From Ignavibacteriota bacterium (GTDB lineage Bacteria; Bacteroidota; Ignavibacteria; UBA10030; SZUA-254), in assembly GCA_016212665.1 (NCBI GenBank), contig JACREZ010000027.1, positions 1 through 64,000 of the forward strand: 64,000 bases of DNA. The letters run 5' to 3'. Positions 1 to 9,095 of the stretch are shown piece after piece (within the stretch, counting starts at the first letter, position 1; each line of letters begins with the position of its first letter). The notes under the pieces are model-generated. The model saw nothing but the letters and a program-made list of their open reading frames with translations, did no database searches and had not been told where the DNA came from. Position numbers and translations under genes: made by a program.

Positions 1-42
1 TCAATTCATACAAAAAAAATATTGTTGATGAGATAAAATGCC

Positions 43-71
43 TTGACTTTTCCCTAAAATTACGTTATCAT
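43..71 (+). promoter_or_regulatory. Predicted promoter of the first T9SS gene
   Basis: TTGACT at 43-48 and TATCAT at 66-71 are separated by 17 nt. This equals TTG-N20-TA, the geometry seen at the other promoters in this window. It lies 37 nt before the ATG at 108 and is assigned from sequence pattern only. Confidence 0.55.
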
Positions 72-107
72 CAATCGTTCGTTACCTCATTACTTTAAGG
101 TGTATCT

Positions 108-3100
108 ATGTTCTTCAAAAAATTTTTTCTCTTGAAAAATCTTTTGCTTCCAATAAGCATTTGTATTTTCCTATTCTCTTTCCATCTTGATGCTCAACCG
201 TTAAGCGGAACATCCGGCAGAGAAGCCATGCGTGCAACAATTACGTGGCAACAAGCAGTAACCGCATCCGCAGTTTCGACGATTGGAATTACAAAGAACG
301 CGAAAGTCCCGAAGAAACATAAACTTCCTCGTAATCTTCCAGTCCCGTTCGATGCCGGAAATGCAAGCGATGTTGCACAGCCGGAAGTTATCACGCCTGC
401 AGAAATCAATTCTCCCTCTCCACCCACAGCCGCGAACTTTGAAGCGCTCCCCGATAACAACACTTCTATTCCTCCTGATGTCCATGGCGCTGTCGGGGTG
501 AATCATTTGATGACGACATTAAACTCTCAGGTTCGTATTCAGGATAAATCAGGAGTAACAGTCAGCACTGCTTCGCTCGATGGTTTTTGGACGACGCTTG
601 GTACGCCTGACGCGTTCGACCCGAAAATTATGTATGACCCGTACAACAACCGGTGGATGTTCACGTGCGTAGCGAACGCGTGGGAAGCAAATTCTGCCAT
701 CCTGATTGGAGTAACAGCAACGAACGACCCGACAGGTACTTGGTATTTATTTTCTGTTGATGCTCATGGAAGTAATTTGTCGTGGGCTGATTATCCGAGC
801 ATCGGTTTCAATAAGGATTGGATTGCTGTGCAAGTGAACATGTTCACGATGGGTGGGGCGTTTGATAATTCCAATGTTTATATTTTTAAGAAATCAGATT
901 TGTATGCAAACGTTGCGGCAACACACACGCTTGTCGCGCTTGATGCGAGTTTTGGCGGCACTCAAGTTCCTGCGCATACGTTTGATAATTCGTTGACAAC
1001 ACTTTACCTCATTCAAGATTGGAACGGCAACTCAAGTGGAAGCGGATACTTACGCCTCTACACAATTACGGGAACTGTTGGTTCGGAAGTAGTAACTCCG
1101 GGCGCGTTTGTTGTAACAGCGAACCCGTGGCAGGAAGGCGCATCGAGCGGCACTGATTTCGCACCGCAACTTGGAACGGCAAATAAAATTGCTACCAACG
1201 ATTCACGCATTCAAAATGTCGTTTATAGAAATGGTTCTCTCTGGACGACACACACAATATTTTTGCCGGCAAGCGGAACGACAACCCGCAGTTCTGTTCA
1301 ATGGTGGGAAGTTTCAACTGCGGGTGCAATCGTTCAGCGTGGCAGAGTGGACGACGCAACGAATACAAACTTCTACGCGTTTCCAAGCATCGGCGTCAAC
1401 AGCAGTGAAGAAGTAGTTCTCGGATATTCAAAATTTTCTTCTTCGATATATGCAAGTGCGTCTTATTCTTATCGTTCTTCTACCGATGCCGCAAGCACAC
1501 TGCGTGATGAGGCATTGTTGAAAGCCGGTGAAAATACGTACTACAAGAAATTTACAGGTACGGAAAATCGCTGGGGCGATTATACAAACACCTGTGTTGA
1601 CCCAACCAATGATTTGGATTTATGGACGATTCAGGAATATGCTTCGGCAACTGCCAATCGTTGGGGAACTTGGTGGGGAAAGATTGCAACGCCTGTTGTT
1701 CCGTTCAGCGGAGCGAGCGCGCCGGATTACAGGAACGACAACGCGTCGAGCGGAGTCATCAATCTTGGTTTTACTTTTACATTGTACGGAACTTCTTACA
1801 CGCAGGCGTACATCAATAACAACGGTAATATTTCTTTCGGCTCGGCGGTTGCAACTGCTACGCCAACTACCTTTCCGGCAGTTTCTGCTTCACCGATGAT
1901 TGCTCCTTTTTGGGCTGATGTTGATACGCGCGGCGCATCGAGTGGATTGGTGTATTATGTTCTTGGTTCTTCAAGTTTGTCAGTCATTTGGAACGGTGTC
2001 GGGTACAACAATCAACACGCTGACAAGGTGAATACTTTTACATTGACAATCACCGACGGGACAGATGCGACAATTGGTGTGGGGAATAATGTCCGATTCA
2101 CCTATGGCGATATGCAGTGGACAACCGGGGATGCATCGGGAGGAAGCAGTGGCTACGGCGGAACTGCGGCGACGGCGGGAATCAATAAAGGAGATGGTTC
2201 TGCTTATATACTTCTCGGTCGGTTTGATAATTCATCGGAGGCGGACTTTCTTGATAATAAAACATTCACGTATGATGTTTCATCAACTTCAAGTATTGCT
2301 GATTGGACAAACCGGTACGATTATTCACTCAAGAAAGCGGAGGATGTTGGATTCGCAATTCCGACAGTTGCGAAGAAGTTAGCGCACAGTCTCGCAGTTG
2401 ACGCGGCGGGGAACAGTTACGTTGCCGGTTACAGCGACGGCGGAACAGGGAAGAAGTTCGACTACGTAACAATTAAGTATGATGCGTTTGGAAATAAGTT
2501 CTGGTCATCACGGTACAATTACAGTTCGGTCAATAAAGATGATAAAGCGTATGCGGTTACAGTAGATGCAAGCGGAAATGTTTATGTAACCGGTGAAAGC
2601 GATGGAGGTACATCAAAAATGGATGCACTCACTGTGAAGTACGACCCGCTCGGAAACGAACTTTGGACGGCAAGATATAACAACGGTACTGTAAATAAGA
2701 AAGAAGCAGGATACGCTATCGGACTTTCACCCGCCGGAGATGTTGTTTATATCGCCGGAGAGACGGATGGCGGAACTGCAACAAAAAATGATTATTTGAT
2801 TGTAGCGTATGCGACTTCTAACGGCACACAACTTTGGGCAACAACATACAACGGATCGAGTAACAAAGTGGATAAAGCATATGCGCTAGTTGTTGATAAT
2901 TCCGGCAACGTAATCGTGACTGGGGAAAGCGACGGCGGAATTACGAAAACTGATTATGCAACAGTGAAATATACAGGAGGCGCGGGCGGTGGTTCGGTGG
3001 TTGCTGGATGGCCCTCACGGTATAATCAATCAAGCAAAAAAGATTATGGCTTTGCCGTTACGGTTGATGGTTCAGGAAATGTGTATGTTACCGGTGCGAG

Positions 3101-3962
3101 TGAAAGTTCAACCAAGTTTGATTATGGAACAGTGAAGTACAATTCAGGCGGAGTTCAACAGTGGGCGAGTGTGTATAACAGTTTTGCGAATAAGAACGAT
3201 GCCGCCTACGCACTTACACTTGATGGAAGTGGAAATGTTTATGTAACTGGCGCGAGCGAAGGAAGTGTAACGAAATATGATTATGCAACAGTGAAATATA
3301 ATTCTTCCGGCGCTCAACAATGGGAAGCACGGTATAATGGTGGGAAGAATGATTATGCCCGTTCAATCGTCGCGTGTGATGCTGAAGCGGCTGTATTTGT
3401 CACCGGTGGAAGTGAGCAAGGAAGTACAAAGAAATTTGATTACATCACCCAAAGACTTGCAATGATGGACGGAACATCCGAGTGGGTAGGGGATTACAAC
3501 AGTGCTTCATCAAAAAATGATGTTGCATACAATATCGCTGCTGCCGCATCAACATGTGCGTTGATTGTTGCCGGCACAAGCGATGGAGGAACGACGAAGC
3601 TTGATATTGCAACTGTTCATGGTTCACCTGATGCGGCATTACCGGTTTCTAAAACAACACACAAAGATATTTCATCGGAAAGTGAATTAAACACAGAGGA
3701 TTTTATTTTGTCAAGCAACTATCCTAATCCATTCAACCCTGTGACAGTTATAAGTTATCAGTTACAAGGTAAAAGTGTTGTCAGTCTTAAAGTGTTTAAC
3801 GTGCTTGGACAAGAAATTGCTACGCTGATAAACAACGAGGAAATTGAAGGAGGTAGGCATGAAACAACCTTCAATGCAACCGGATTATCGAGCGGGGTGT
3901 ACTTTTATCACCTACATGCTGGAAATGAATTTGCAGTCAGGAAAATGTTGCTCGTTCGATAA
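108..3962 (+). CDS. Large secreted T9SS cargo protein with nidogen-like and SBBP beta-propeller repeats
   Basis: A secreted or surface protein of 1284 aa. Residues 1-30 form a signal peptide (FLFSFHLDAQ end). Residues about 115-525 resemble the propeller-like region that begins PPDVHGAVGVNHLM in FCB secreted proteins. Residues about 530-722 look like a nidogen (NIDO) domain (NNNGNISFG, APFWADVDTR). Residues about 725-1190 hold SBBP-type repeats of roughly 50-60 aa around DYATVKYNSSGAQQW and GNVYVTG. The last 80 residues are a T9SS sorting domain (YPNPFNPVTVISYQL, VFNVLGQE, GVYFYHL, KMLLVR). It probably passes the outer membrane by T9SS and is anchored or released; its ligand is unknown. It appears monocistronic, with a promoter just upstream. 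Confidence 0.85.
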   Translation: MFFKKFFLLKNLLLPISICIFLFSFHLDAQPLSGTSGREAMRATITWQQAVTASAVSTIGITKNAKVPKKHKLPRNLPVPFDAGNASDVAQPEVITPAEINSPSPPTAANFEALPDNNTSIPPDVHGAVGVNHLMTTLNSQVRIQDKSGVTVSTASLDGFWTTLGTPDAFDPKIMYDPYNNRWMFTCVANAWEANSAILIGVTATNDPTGTWYLFSVDAHGSNLSWADYPSIGFNKDWIAVQVNMFTMGGAFDNSNVYIFKKSDLYANVAATHTLVALDASFGGTQVPAHTFDNSLTTLYLIQDWNGNSSGSGYLRLYTITGTVGSEVVTPGAFVVTANPWQEGASSGTDFAPQLGTANKIATNDSRIQNVVYRNGSLWTTHTIFLPASGTTTRSSVQWWEVSTAGAIVQRGRVDDATNTNFYAFPSIGVNSSEEVVLGYSKFSSSIYASASYSYRSSTDAASTLRDEALLKAGENTYYKKFTGTENRWGDYTNTCVDPTNDLDLWTIQEYASATANRWGTWWGKIATPVVPFSGASAPDYRNDNASSGVINLGFTFTLYGTSYTQAYINNNGNISFGSAVATATPTTFPAVSASPMIAPFWADVDTRGASSGLVYYVLGSSSLSVIWNGVGYNNQHADKVNTFTLTITDGTDATIGVGNNVRFTYGDMQWTTGDASGGSSGYGGTAATAGINKGDGSAYILLGRFDNSSEADFLDNKTFTYDVSSTSSIADWTNRYDYSLKKAEDVGFAIPTVAKKLAHSLAVDAAGNSYVAGYSDGGTGKKFDYVTIKYDAFGNKFWSSRYNYSSVNKDDKAYAVTVDASGNVYVTGESDGGTSKMDALTVKYDPLGNELWTARYNNGTVNKKEAGYAIGLSPAGDVVYIAGETDGGTATKNDYLIVAYATSNGTQLWATTYNGSSNKVDKAYALVVDNSGNVIVTGESDGGITKTDYATVKYTGGAGGGSVVAGWPSRYNQSSKKDYGFAVTVDGSGNVYVTGASESSTKFDYGTVKYNSGGVQQWASVYNSFANKNDAAYALTLDGSGNVYVTGASEGSVTKYDYATVKYNSSGAQQWEARYNGGKNDYARSIVACDAEAAVFVTGGSEQGSTKKFDYITQRLAMMDGTSEWVGDYNSASSKNDVAYNIAAAASTCALIVAGTSDGGTTKLDIATVHGSPDAALPVSKTTHKDISSESELNTEDFILSSNYPNPFNPVTVISYQLQGKSVVSLKVFNVLGQEIATLINNEEIEGGRHETTFNATGLSSGVYFYHLHAGNEFAVRKMLLVR

Positions 3963-4353
3963 AGGTAAAAATCGCGGAGGGAGATTTCATTTAAGATGCA
4001 ATTTCCCTCCAAAACAACGACATACTTTTTACAATCGGAAAACCGATTCTCATTTCTGAAATTTACAAAGGGAGTTTTCATCAGGAATGAAACAAATTTG
4101 TATTAAAACTAATATATTGTTTCATTTTTGTTCATTTTCATCTATAAAATTTCTATCCAGGTGGCACGTTATTAGGTTTATTTCAACCCTTTAGAACTAC
4201 TTTTTTTTGAAAGAAAAATATGAAATGTTCCTTGTAATTTTATAAAAAAGCAGTTATACTTAATCGCGTTTTCAGGTTCGTTTAACGCAAGATTTTAGTC
4301 TTACTTATTTTAACTTACATTAATAACAATTTATACTCACGAGGAGAAAAACA
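3963..4353. other. Gene-free stretch between two T9SS genes
   Basis: This 391 bp AT-rich spacer has no convincing gene. A 7-bp stem GGAGGGA (3976-3982) / TCCCTCC (4004-4010) just after the stop at 3962 could be a weak terminator, although it lacks a T run. A second loose inverted pair, GAAACA/TGTTTC, lies near 4086-4134. I could not place a convincing promoter for the next gene. Confidence 0.4.
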
Positions 4354-7300
4354 ATGAAAATAGTTACTCTCATTTTAGTGACTCTTCTTGCATTTAACTT
4401 TGTGTACGCGGATGATGTTGAATTCCGTGTGAACATGAAGATAAAAGCATTGAAAGGCACCTTTAATCCCACAACCGCGACAGTTTCTGTTCGTGGTAGT
4501 TTTACTGATTGGGGAACTAATCCCGTAACCATGTTAGATGGGAACAATGATTCCATCTATACAGTTACAGTTGATATTCCAGCTTCTACAGCAATCCAAT
4601 TTAAATTCCATTACAATCCGGATGATCATTGGGAAGGCGTTTCTAATCGCCAGTACACTGTTCCAAGCGGCGGTGGTTTTTATGAAGCATATTTCGATAA
4701 CGATGAATGTCCGCCAACAGTTGCAAAAGATATTGAAGTTACATTTTCCTGCAACATGGAATTAGAAAGACTTTCAGGAAGATTTAATCCCGGCACAAAT
4801 GCAGTTCAGGTACGAGGAAACTTCAATGATTGGGGTGGCACACCAACTGTCATGACACCGAATCCATTAAATCCCGACATCTATGAAGCAACGATCACAA
4901 GAAGTTCGATGGTCTGTGATGAGCTTCAATTCAAATTCTGGTACCAGAGTGACAACTGGGAGAGTGTTGATAATAGAAAGATTGAAATCACTCAAGGTGT
5001 TTATGATGATGGATTTGTGAGCTTCGAAGGTTCGTTCAACAATGGAACATTAGAAACGGTCTTAAACCAACCTTGTATTGTAAAGTTCAAGGTTTATATG
5101 CCGGGTGCAATCTCTGCAATTTCTGGTAATCCATTTCCAGTTATCAATACAGTTCACATTGCTGGAAGCGCTGCACCATTACAGTGGCCCGGCACTGGTT
5201 GGCCCGATAGCCATGCAGTGAGAATGATTCAACTATATGATGACGCAACCAACGGTGATGAAACTGCTGCAGATGGTTGGTATTCAAAGGATTTGACAAT
5301 TCCTGCTTATACTGTTCTCAGCGCTCAGTTTAAATATGGTGCCAATTTTGCTGATGCAGTTAATAATGGAGGTGGTAATGATAATGAGAACGGTTTCGGT
5401 AGTAATCATATCTTGAATATGACTCGCTACATGACTCAAGTTACCGTTTCTGATACATTCGGAAAGATGGGGAATTCACCTAAGTCAAATGCAAAATATG
5501 CTTATACATTTAATGTTGATATGAGCATAAAGGCATTAAAAGGAACATTTAATCCCGTAGGTTCTACTGTTAGTGTGCGAGGTAATTTTACAAATTGGGG
5601 CACAAATCCAATTACCATGACTGATGGTAATAACGATTCAATATATACTGTAACAGTGGATATAGCAGGGAACGAAGTTCTTAATTTTAAGTTTCATTAT
5701 AATCCAGGTGATGTTTGGGAAGGAGACCCGCATCGTACCATCACAAACGTAGATGGTGGTTCGTTTACTGATTTCTTTGACAGAGATGCATGTCCGCCAA
5801 CAACCGCAGTCAATGTTGACCTCGTCTTCTCCTGCAATATGGAATTGGAACGATTGTCAGGAAGATTCGACCCGAACACTGATACGGTTTCTGTAAATGG
5901 TAACTTCAATGGCTGGGCTTCTATGACTACTATTATGACTCCTAATCCATTGAACCCGGATATTTATGAAGCGATATTCCCCAGAATGTCCATGCTTTGT
6001 GATGAAATCCAATTTAAATTCTGGTATCAGGATAATAATTGGGAAAGTATTGACAACAGAAAGTTCAACATTTCACAAAGTCAATACGACGCAGGACTTG
6101 CAGAATATTCTGGCTCGTTTAACAATGGAACGTTGGAAACAGTGTTGAATCAGGCATGCACGGTAAAGTTTACAGTGTATATGCCGGGCGCAGTTTCTGC
6201 AATTAGTGGAAATCCATTCCCTGTAATTAATACTGTTCACATCGCCGGAAGTGCGTTACCGTTACAGTGGCCCGGTGATGGTTGGCCCGATAGTCATGCA
6301 GTGAGAATGATTCAACTCTATGATGATGGAACAAACGGTGACGTAACTTCATCTGATGGTATCTTCTCAAAGGATATTACCTTTAGCGCATATACAACAT
6401 TACAACCGCAGTATAAATACGGCGCTAACTTCGCTGATGCAGTAAACAACGGAGGTGGCAACGATAACGAAAATGGATTTGGTAGCAACCACATACTGAA
6501 TTTCACTCGCTTCATGGTCAGTGCGACCGTTGTTGATACCTTTGGTCAAATGGGTAGTTCGGAAATGACGAATGCAGTAGAAGGTACAGTCCTCTCAATT
6601 GCAGATAAATGGAATATGGTTTCCGTTCCTCGCGAAGTTACAAATTATGCAAAGACAGCAGTATTCCCGACAGCAACAACCGATGCATTCGGATTCAGTA
6701 ATGCCGGTGGATATGCCGCAACTGCAACATTGGCAAATGGTCCAGGCTACTGGCTAAAATTCTCAGGCGCTCAATCTGTTCAGGTCAATGGTACAAGCAT
6801 TCTTTCCGATGATTTTACAGTAGAAGCAGGTTGGAATATGATTGGTTCTATCAGCACGAACGTGTTGACAAATACCATCACCAGCACACCCGGTGGAATT
6901 GTAACATCACAATTCTTTGCATATGACAATGGCTACAACGTAGCAAGTGTTATTGAACCAGGAAAAGCATATTGGGTGAAATCTTCATCAGCAGGAACTC
7001 TGACTGTTTGCAATCCCTGCACGTTTAATGCAAAGAACGCAATCAAGATTGTCCCGACGAATGAATTACCTCCGCCTCCGCCTCAGGCATCAGAAAATGT
7101 AGTTGATGCAAAGCCGACAGTATTTTCACTGAGCCAGAGTTACCCGAATCCCTTCAACCCGACAACGTTGATTAAGTATTCATTACCAAATGATGAATAT
7201 GTCACGTTGAAAGTGTTCAACCTCCTCGGTCAGGAAGTTGCAACATTGGTTGATGGAGTTCAAGAAGCAGGATACAAGTCGGTCGAGTTCGATGCATCGA

Positions 7301-7380
7301 ATTTGCCGAGTGGTATTTACTTCTATAAATTATCCGCCGGTTCCTTCAGCGATTTGAAGAAGACCGTATTGATGCGGTAA
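4354..7380 (+). CDS. T9SS cargo protein with duplicated E-set/starch-binding-like domains
   Basis: A secreted protein of 1008 aa with signal peptide 1-19 (FNFVYA cut) and a strong Shine-Dalgarno (GAGGAG) fixing the start. Two copies of a three-domain unit of about 360 aa follow (about 20-375 and 385-740). Each has two beta-sandwich domains of the CBM20/E-set type (VSVRGSFTDWG, VQVRGNFNDWG, FKFWYQ.DNWESVDNRK) and one domain with HIAGSA.PLQWPG.GWPDSHAV. Residues about 745-890 form another domain (WNMVSVPRE, GPGYWLKFSG, GWNMIGSI) common in FCB secreted proteins. The end is a T9SS sorting domain (SYPNPFNPTTLIKYSL). Carbohydrate binding is an inference; no catalytic domain is visible. A strong terminator follows. 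Confidence 0.82.
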   Translation: MKIVTLILVTLLAFNFVYADDVEFRVNMKIKALKGTFNPTTATVSVRGSFTDWGTNPVTMLDGNNDSIYTVTVDIPASTAIQFKFHYNPDDHWEGVSNRQYTVPSGGGFYEAYFDNDECPPTVAKDIEVTFSCNMELERLSGRFNPGTNAVQVRGNFNDWGGTPTVMTPNPLNPDIYEATITRSSMVCDELQFKFWYQSDNWESVDNRKIEITQGVYDDGFVSFEGSFNNGTLETVLNQPCIVKFKVYMPGAISAISGNPFPVINTVHIAGSAAPLQWPGTGWPDSHAVRMIQLYDDATNGDETAADGWYSKDLTIPAYTVLSAQFKYGANFADAVNNGGGNDNENGFGSNHILNMTRYMTQVTVSDTFGKMGNSPKSNAKYAYTFNVDMSIKALKGTFNPVGSTVSVRGNFTNWGTNPITMTDGNNDSIYTVTVDIAGNEVLNFKFHYNPGDVWEGDPHRTITNVDGGSFTDFFDRDACPPTTAVNVDLVFSCNMELERLSGRFDPNTDTVSVNGNFNGWASMTTIMTPNPLNPDIYEAIFPRMSMLCDEIQFKFWYQDNNWESIDNRKFNISQSQYDAGLAEYSGSFNNGTLETVLNQACTVKFTVYMPGAVSAISGNPFPVINTVHIAGSALPLQWPGDGWPDSHAVRMIQLYDDGTNGDVTSSDGIFSKDITFSAYTTLQPQYKYGANFADAVNNGGGNDNENGFGSNHILNFTRFMVSATVVDTFGQMGSSEMTNAVEGTVLSIADKWNMVSVPREVTNYAKTAVFPTATTDAFGFSNAGGYAATATLANGPGYWLKFSGAQSVQVNGTSILSDDFTVEAGWNMIGSISTNVLTNTITSTPGGIVTSQFFAYDNGYNVASVIEPGKAYWVKSSSAGTLTVCNPCTFNAKNAIKIVPTNELPPPPPQASENVVDAKPTVFSLSQSYPNPFNPTTLIKYSLPNDEYVTLKVFNLLGQEVATLVDGVQEAGYKSVEFDASNLPSGIYFYKLSAGSFSDLKKTVLMR

Positions 7381-7460
7381 TTTACACTTGTTCTTTTTGA
7401 AACTATTGTGATGATGTTGTGTAAATTTCATTAATCACAATAATTACAAGTGAATGTTCT

Positions 7461-7504
7461 AACCCATCCCGTCCCGCTCCGCAGGACGGGATGGGTTTTT
7501 GTTT
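7461..7504 (+). terminator. Strong intrinsic terminator
   Basis: AACCCATCCCGTCC at 7461-7474 pairs perfectly with GGACGGGATGGGTT at 7484-7497 and is followed by a T run. It ends the T9SS gene transcript and insulates lysS. Confidence 0.9.
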
Positions 7505-7534
7505 TGATAGTCCAACGAAATCTTTCTATATTTG
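7504..7534 (+). promoter_or_regulatory. Bacteroidota-type promoter of lysS
   Basis: TTG at 7504-7506, a 20-nt spacer, then TATATTTG at 7527-7534. This is a full match to the Bacteroidota -33/-7 consensus TTG...TAnnTTTG. It lies 25 nt before the lysS start. Confidence 0.7.
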
Positions 7535-7558
7535 ACTCCCTTTTAATAATTACTCAGA

Positions 7559-9094
7559 ATGTCCGAACAAACCCAAGAACAAAACACCATTCCATCTCAC
7601 GTTGATGAGATGAACGAGTTGATGAAACGACGCCGTGAGGAGTTGGAAGAACTCAGACGGCAAAACATCAATCCCTATCCGTACGAATTTCCCAGAACAC
7701 ATTTCTCACACGAAATACTTTCTCAGTTCGAAGATGATGCCCCTCAACAGAATGTATCTGTCGCCGGGAGAATTATGTCCATACGTCGTATGGGAAAAGC
7801 CTCGTTTTGTCACGTTCAGGATTCTCAAGGGAAAATTCAGGTTTATCTGAAAAGGGATGAAGTAGGTGATTCATACGAATCATTCAGGTTGTTGGATATT
7901 GGTGACATCATCGGAGTGGAAGGTTATGTTTTCCGGACGAAAATGGGAGAAATTTCCATTCATGCAAAGAAATTCGAGTTACTTTCAAAATCGCTGAGAC
8001 CACTACCGATTGTCAAAGAAAAAGTAGATGAGCAAGGGAACAAGCAAGTTTTTGACCCGTTTTCCGACAAAGAGTTGCGCTATCGTCAACGTTATGTTGA
8101 TTTGATTGTGAATCAAGGAGTGAAGGAAGTATTCATCAAAAGAACAAAAATCATGAACACGATTCGGAAGTTCTTTGATGAACGAGGGTACCTGGAAGTT
8201 GAAACGCCTATTCTTCAGCCGATGTACGGCGGTGCGTTTGCCCGACCGTTCATTACCCATCACAACGCACTCGATATTGATTTGTACATGCGCATCGCGG
8301 ATGAATTGTATCTCAAGCGACTCATCGTAGGCGGCTTCGATGCAGTGTATGAATTTTCCAAAGATTTTCGAAATGAAGGAATGGACCGTTCGCACAATCC
8401 TGAGTTTACGATGCTTGAACTCTATGTCGCATTTAAAGATTACAAATGGATGATGGATTTGGTCGAGCAAATGGTGAGTATGGTTGCGCTCGAAGTGAAC
8501 GGTTCGATGAAGTGTAAGGTCGGAGAGAACGAAATTGATTTTACCCCGCCATGGAAACGCATAACAATGTTTGATGCAATCAAAGAATACACAGGAAGAA
8601 ATCTTCGCGGAACGACTGAGGAAGATGTCAAGAAAGTGATGAAAGAATTGCATCTGGAAATTGAACCGGGAATGAGTTGGGGTTCAATGATTGATGAAAT
8701 CTTCTCTGAGTTTGTCGAACCGAAATTAATTCAACCGACATTTATCACTGATTACCCGATTGAAATGTCGCCGCTCGCGAAACGCCATCGCACCGAAGCA
8801 GGACTTGTCGAACGGTTTGAGGTGATTGTCAATGCTCATGAATTGTGCAATGCATTCAGTGAGTTGAACGACCCGCTTGACCAACGGTATCGCTTTGAAG
8901 AACAAATGAAATTGAAAGACAAGGGAGATGAAGAAGCACAGATGCTTGATGAAGATTTCCTCCGGGCATTGGAGTACGGAATGCCTCCGACTGCAGGACT
9001 TGGAATCGGCATTGACCGACTGACAATGGTATTAACGAATCAGGATTCAATTCGTGATGTGCTGTTCTTCCCTCAGATGAAGCCGGAACATTGA
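7559..9094 (+). CDS. lysS: Lysyl-tRNA synthetase, class II
   Basis: Charges tRNA-Lys with lysine in the cytoplasm. The protein has 511 aa, close to the usual 490-510. The N-terminal OB-fold anticodon-binding domain spans about 65-175 ([18 protein letters not shown]). The class II catalytic core follows, with motif 2 in [18 protein letters not shown] and motif 3 in [13 protein letters not shown] near the C-terminus. It has its own promoter. The next gene starts 1 nt after its stop codon, so the TonB receptor downstream is probably cotranscribed. I see no anomalies. Confidence 0.97.
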   Translation: MSEQTQEQNTIPSHVDEMNELMKRRREELEELRRQNINPYPYEFPRTHFSHEILSQFEDDAPQQNVSVAGRIMSIRRMGKASFCHVQDSQGKIQVYLKRDEVGDSYESFRLLDIGDIIGVEGYVFRTKMGEISIHAKKFELLSKSLRPLPIVKEKVDEQGNKQVFDPFSDKELRYRQRYVDLIVNQGVKEVFIKRTKIMNTIRKFFDERGYLEVETPILQPMYGGAFARPFITHHNALDIDLYMRIADELYLKRLIVGGFDAVYEFSKDFRNEGMDRSHNPEFTMLELYVAFKDYKWMMDLVEQMVSMVALEVNGSMKCKVGENEIDFTPPWKRITMFDAIKEYTGRNLRGTTEEDVKKVMKELHLEIEPGMSWGSMIDEIFSEFVEPKLIQPTFITDYPIEMSPLAKRHRTEAGLVERFEVIVNAHELCNAFSELNDPLDQRYRFEEQMKLKDKGDEEAQMLDEDFLRALEYGMPPTAGLGIGIDRLTMVLTNQDSIRDVLFFPQMKPEH

Positions 9095-9095
9095 G

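Noticed and set aside
2280-3640. Regular repeats that might suggest a CRISPR or DNA tandem array
   Set aside because: The periodicity is of protein repeats (SBBP units) with diverged codons; there are no identical DNA repeats with unique spacers.
8003-8653. A 216-codon antisense frame within lysS
   Set aside because: It lies wholly opposite a clear lysyl-tRNA synthetase gene and has no recognisable domain; a shadow frame.
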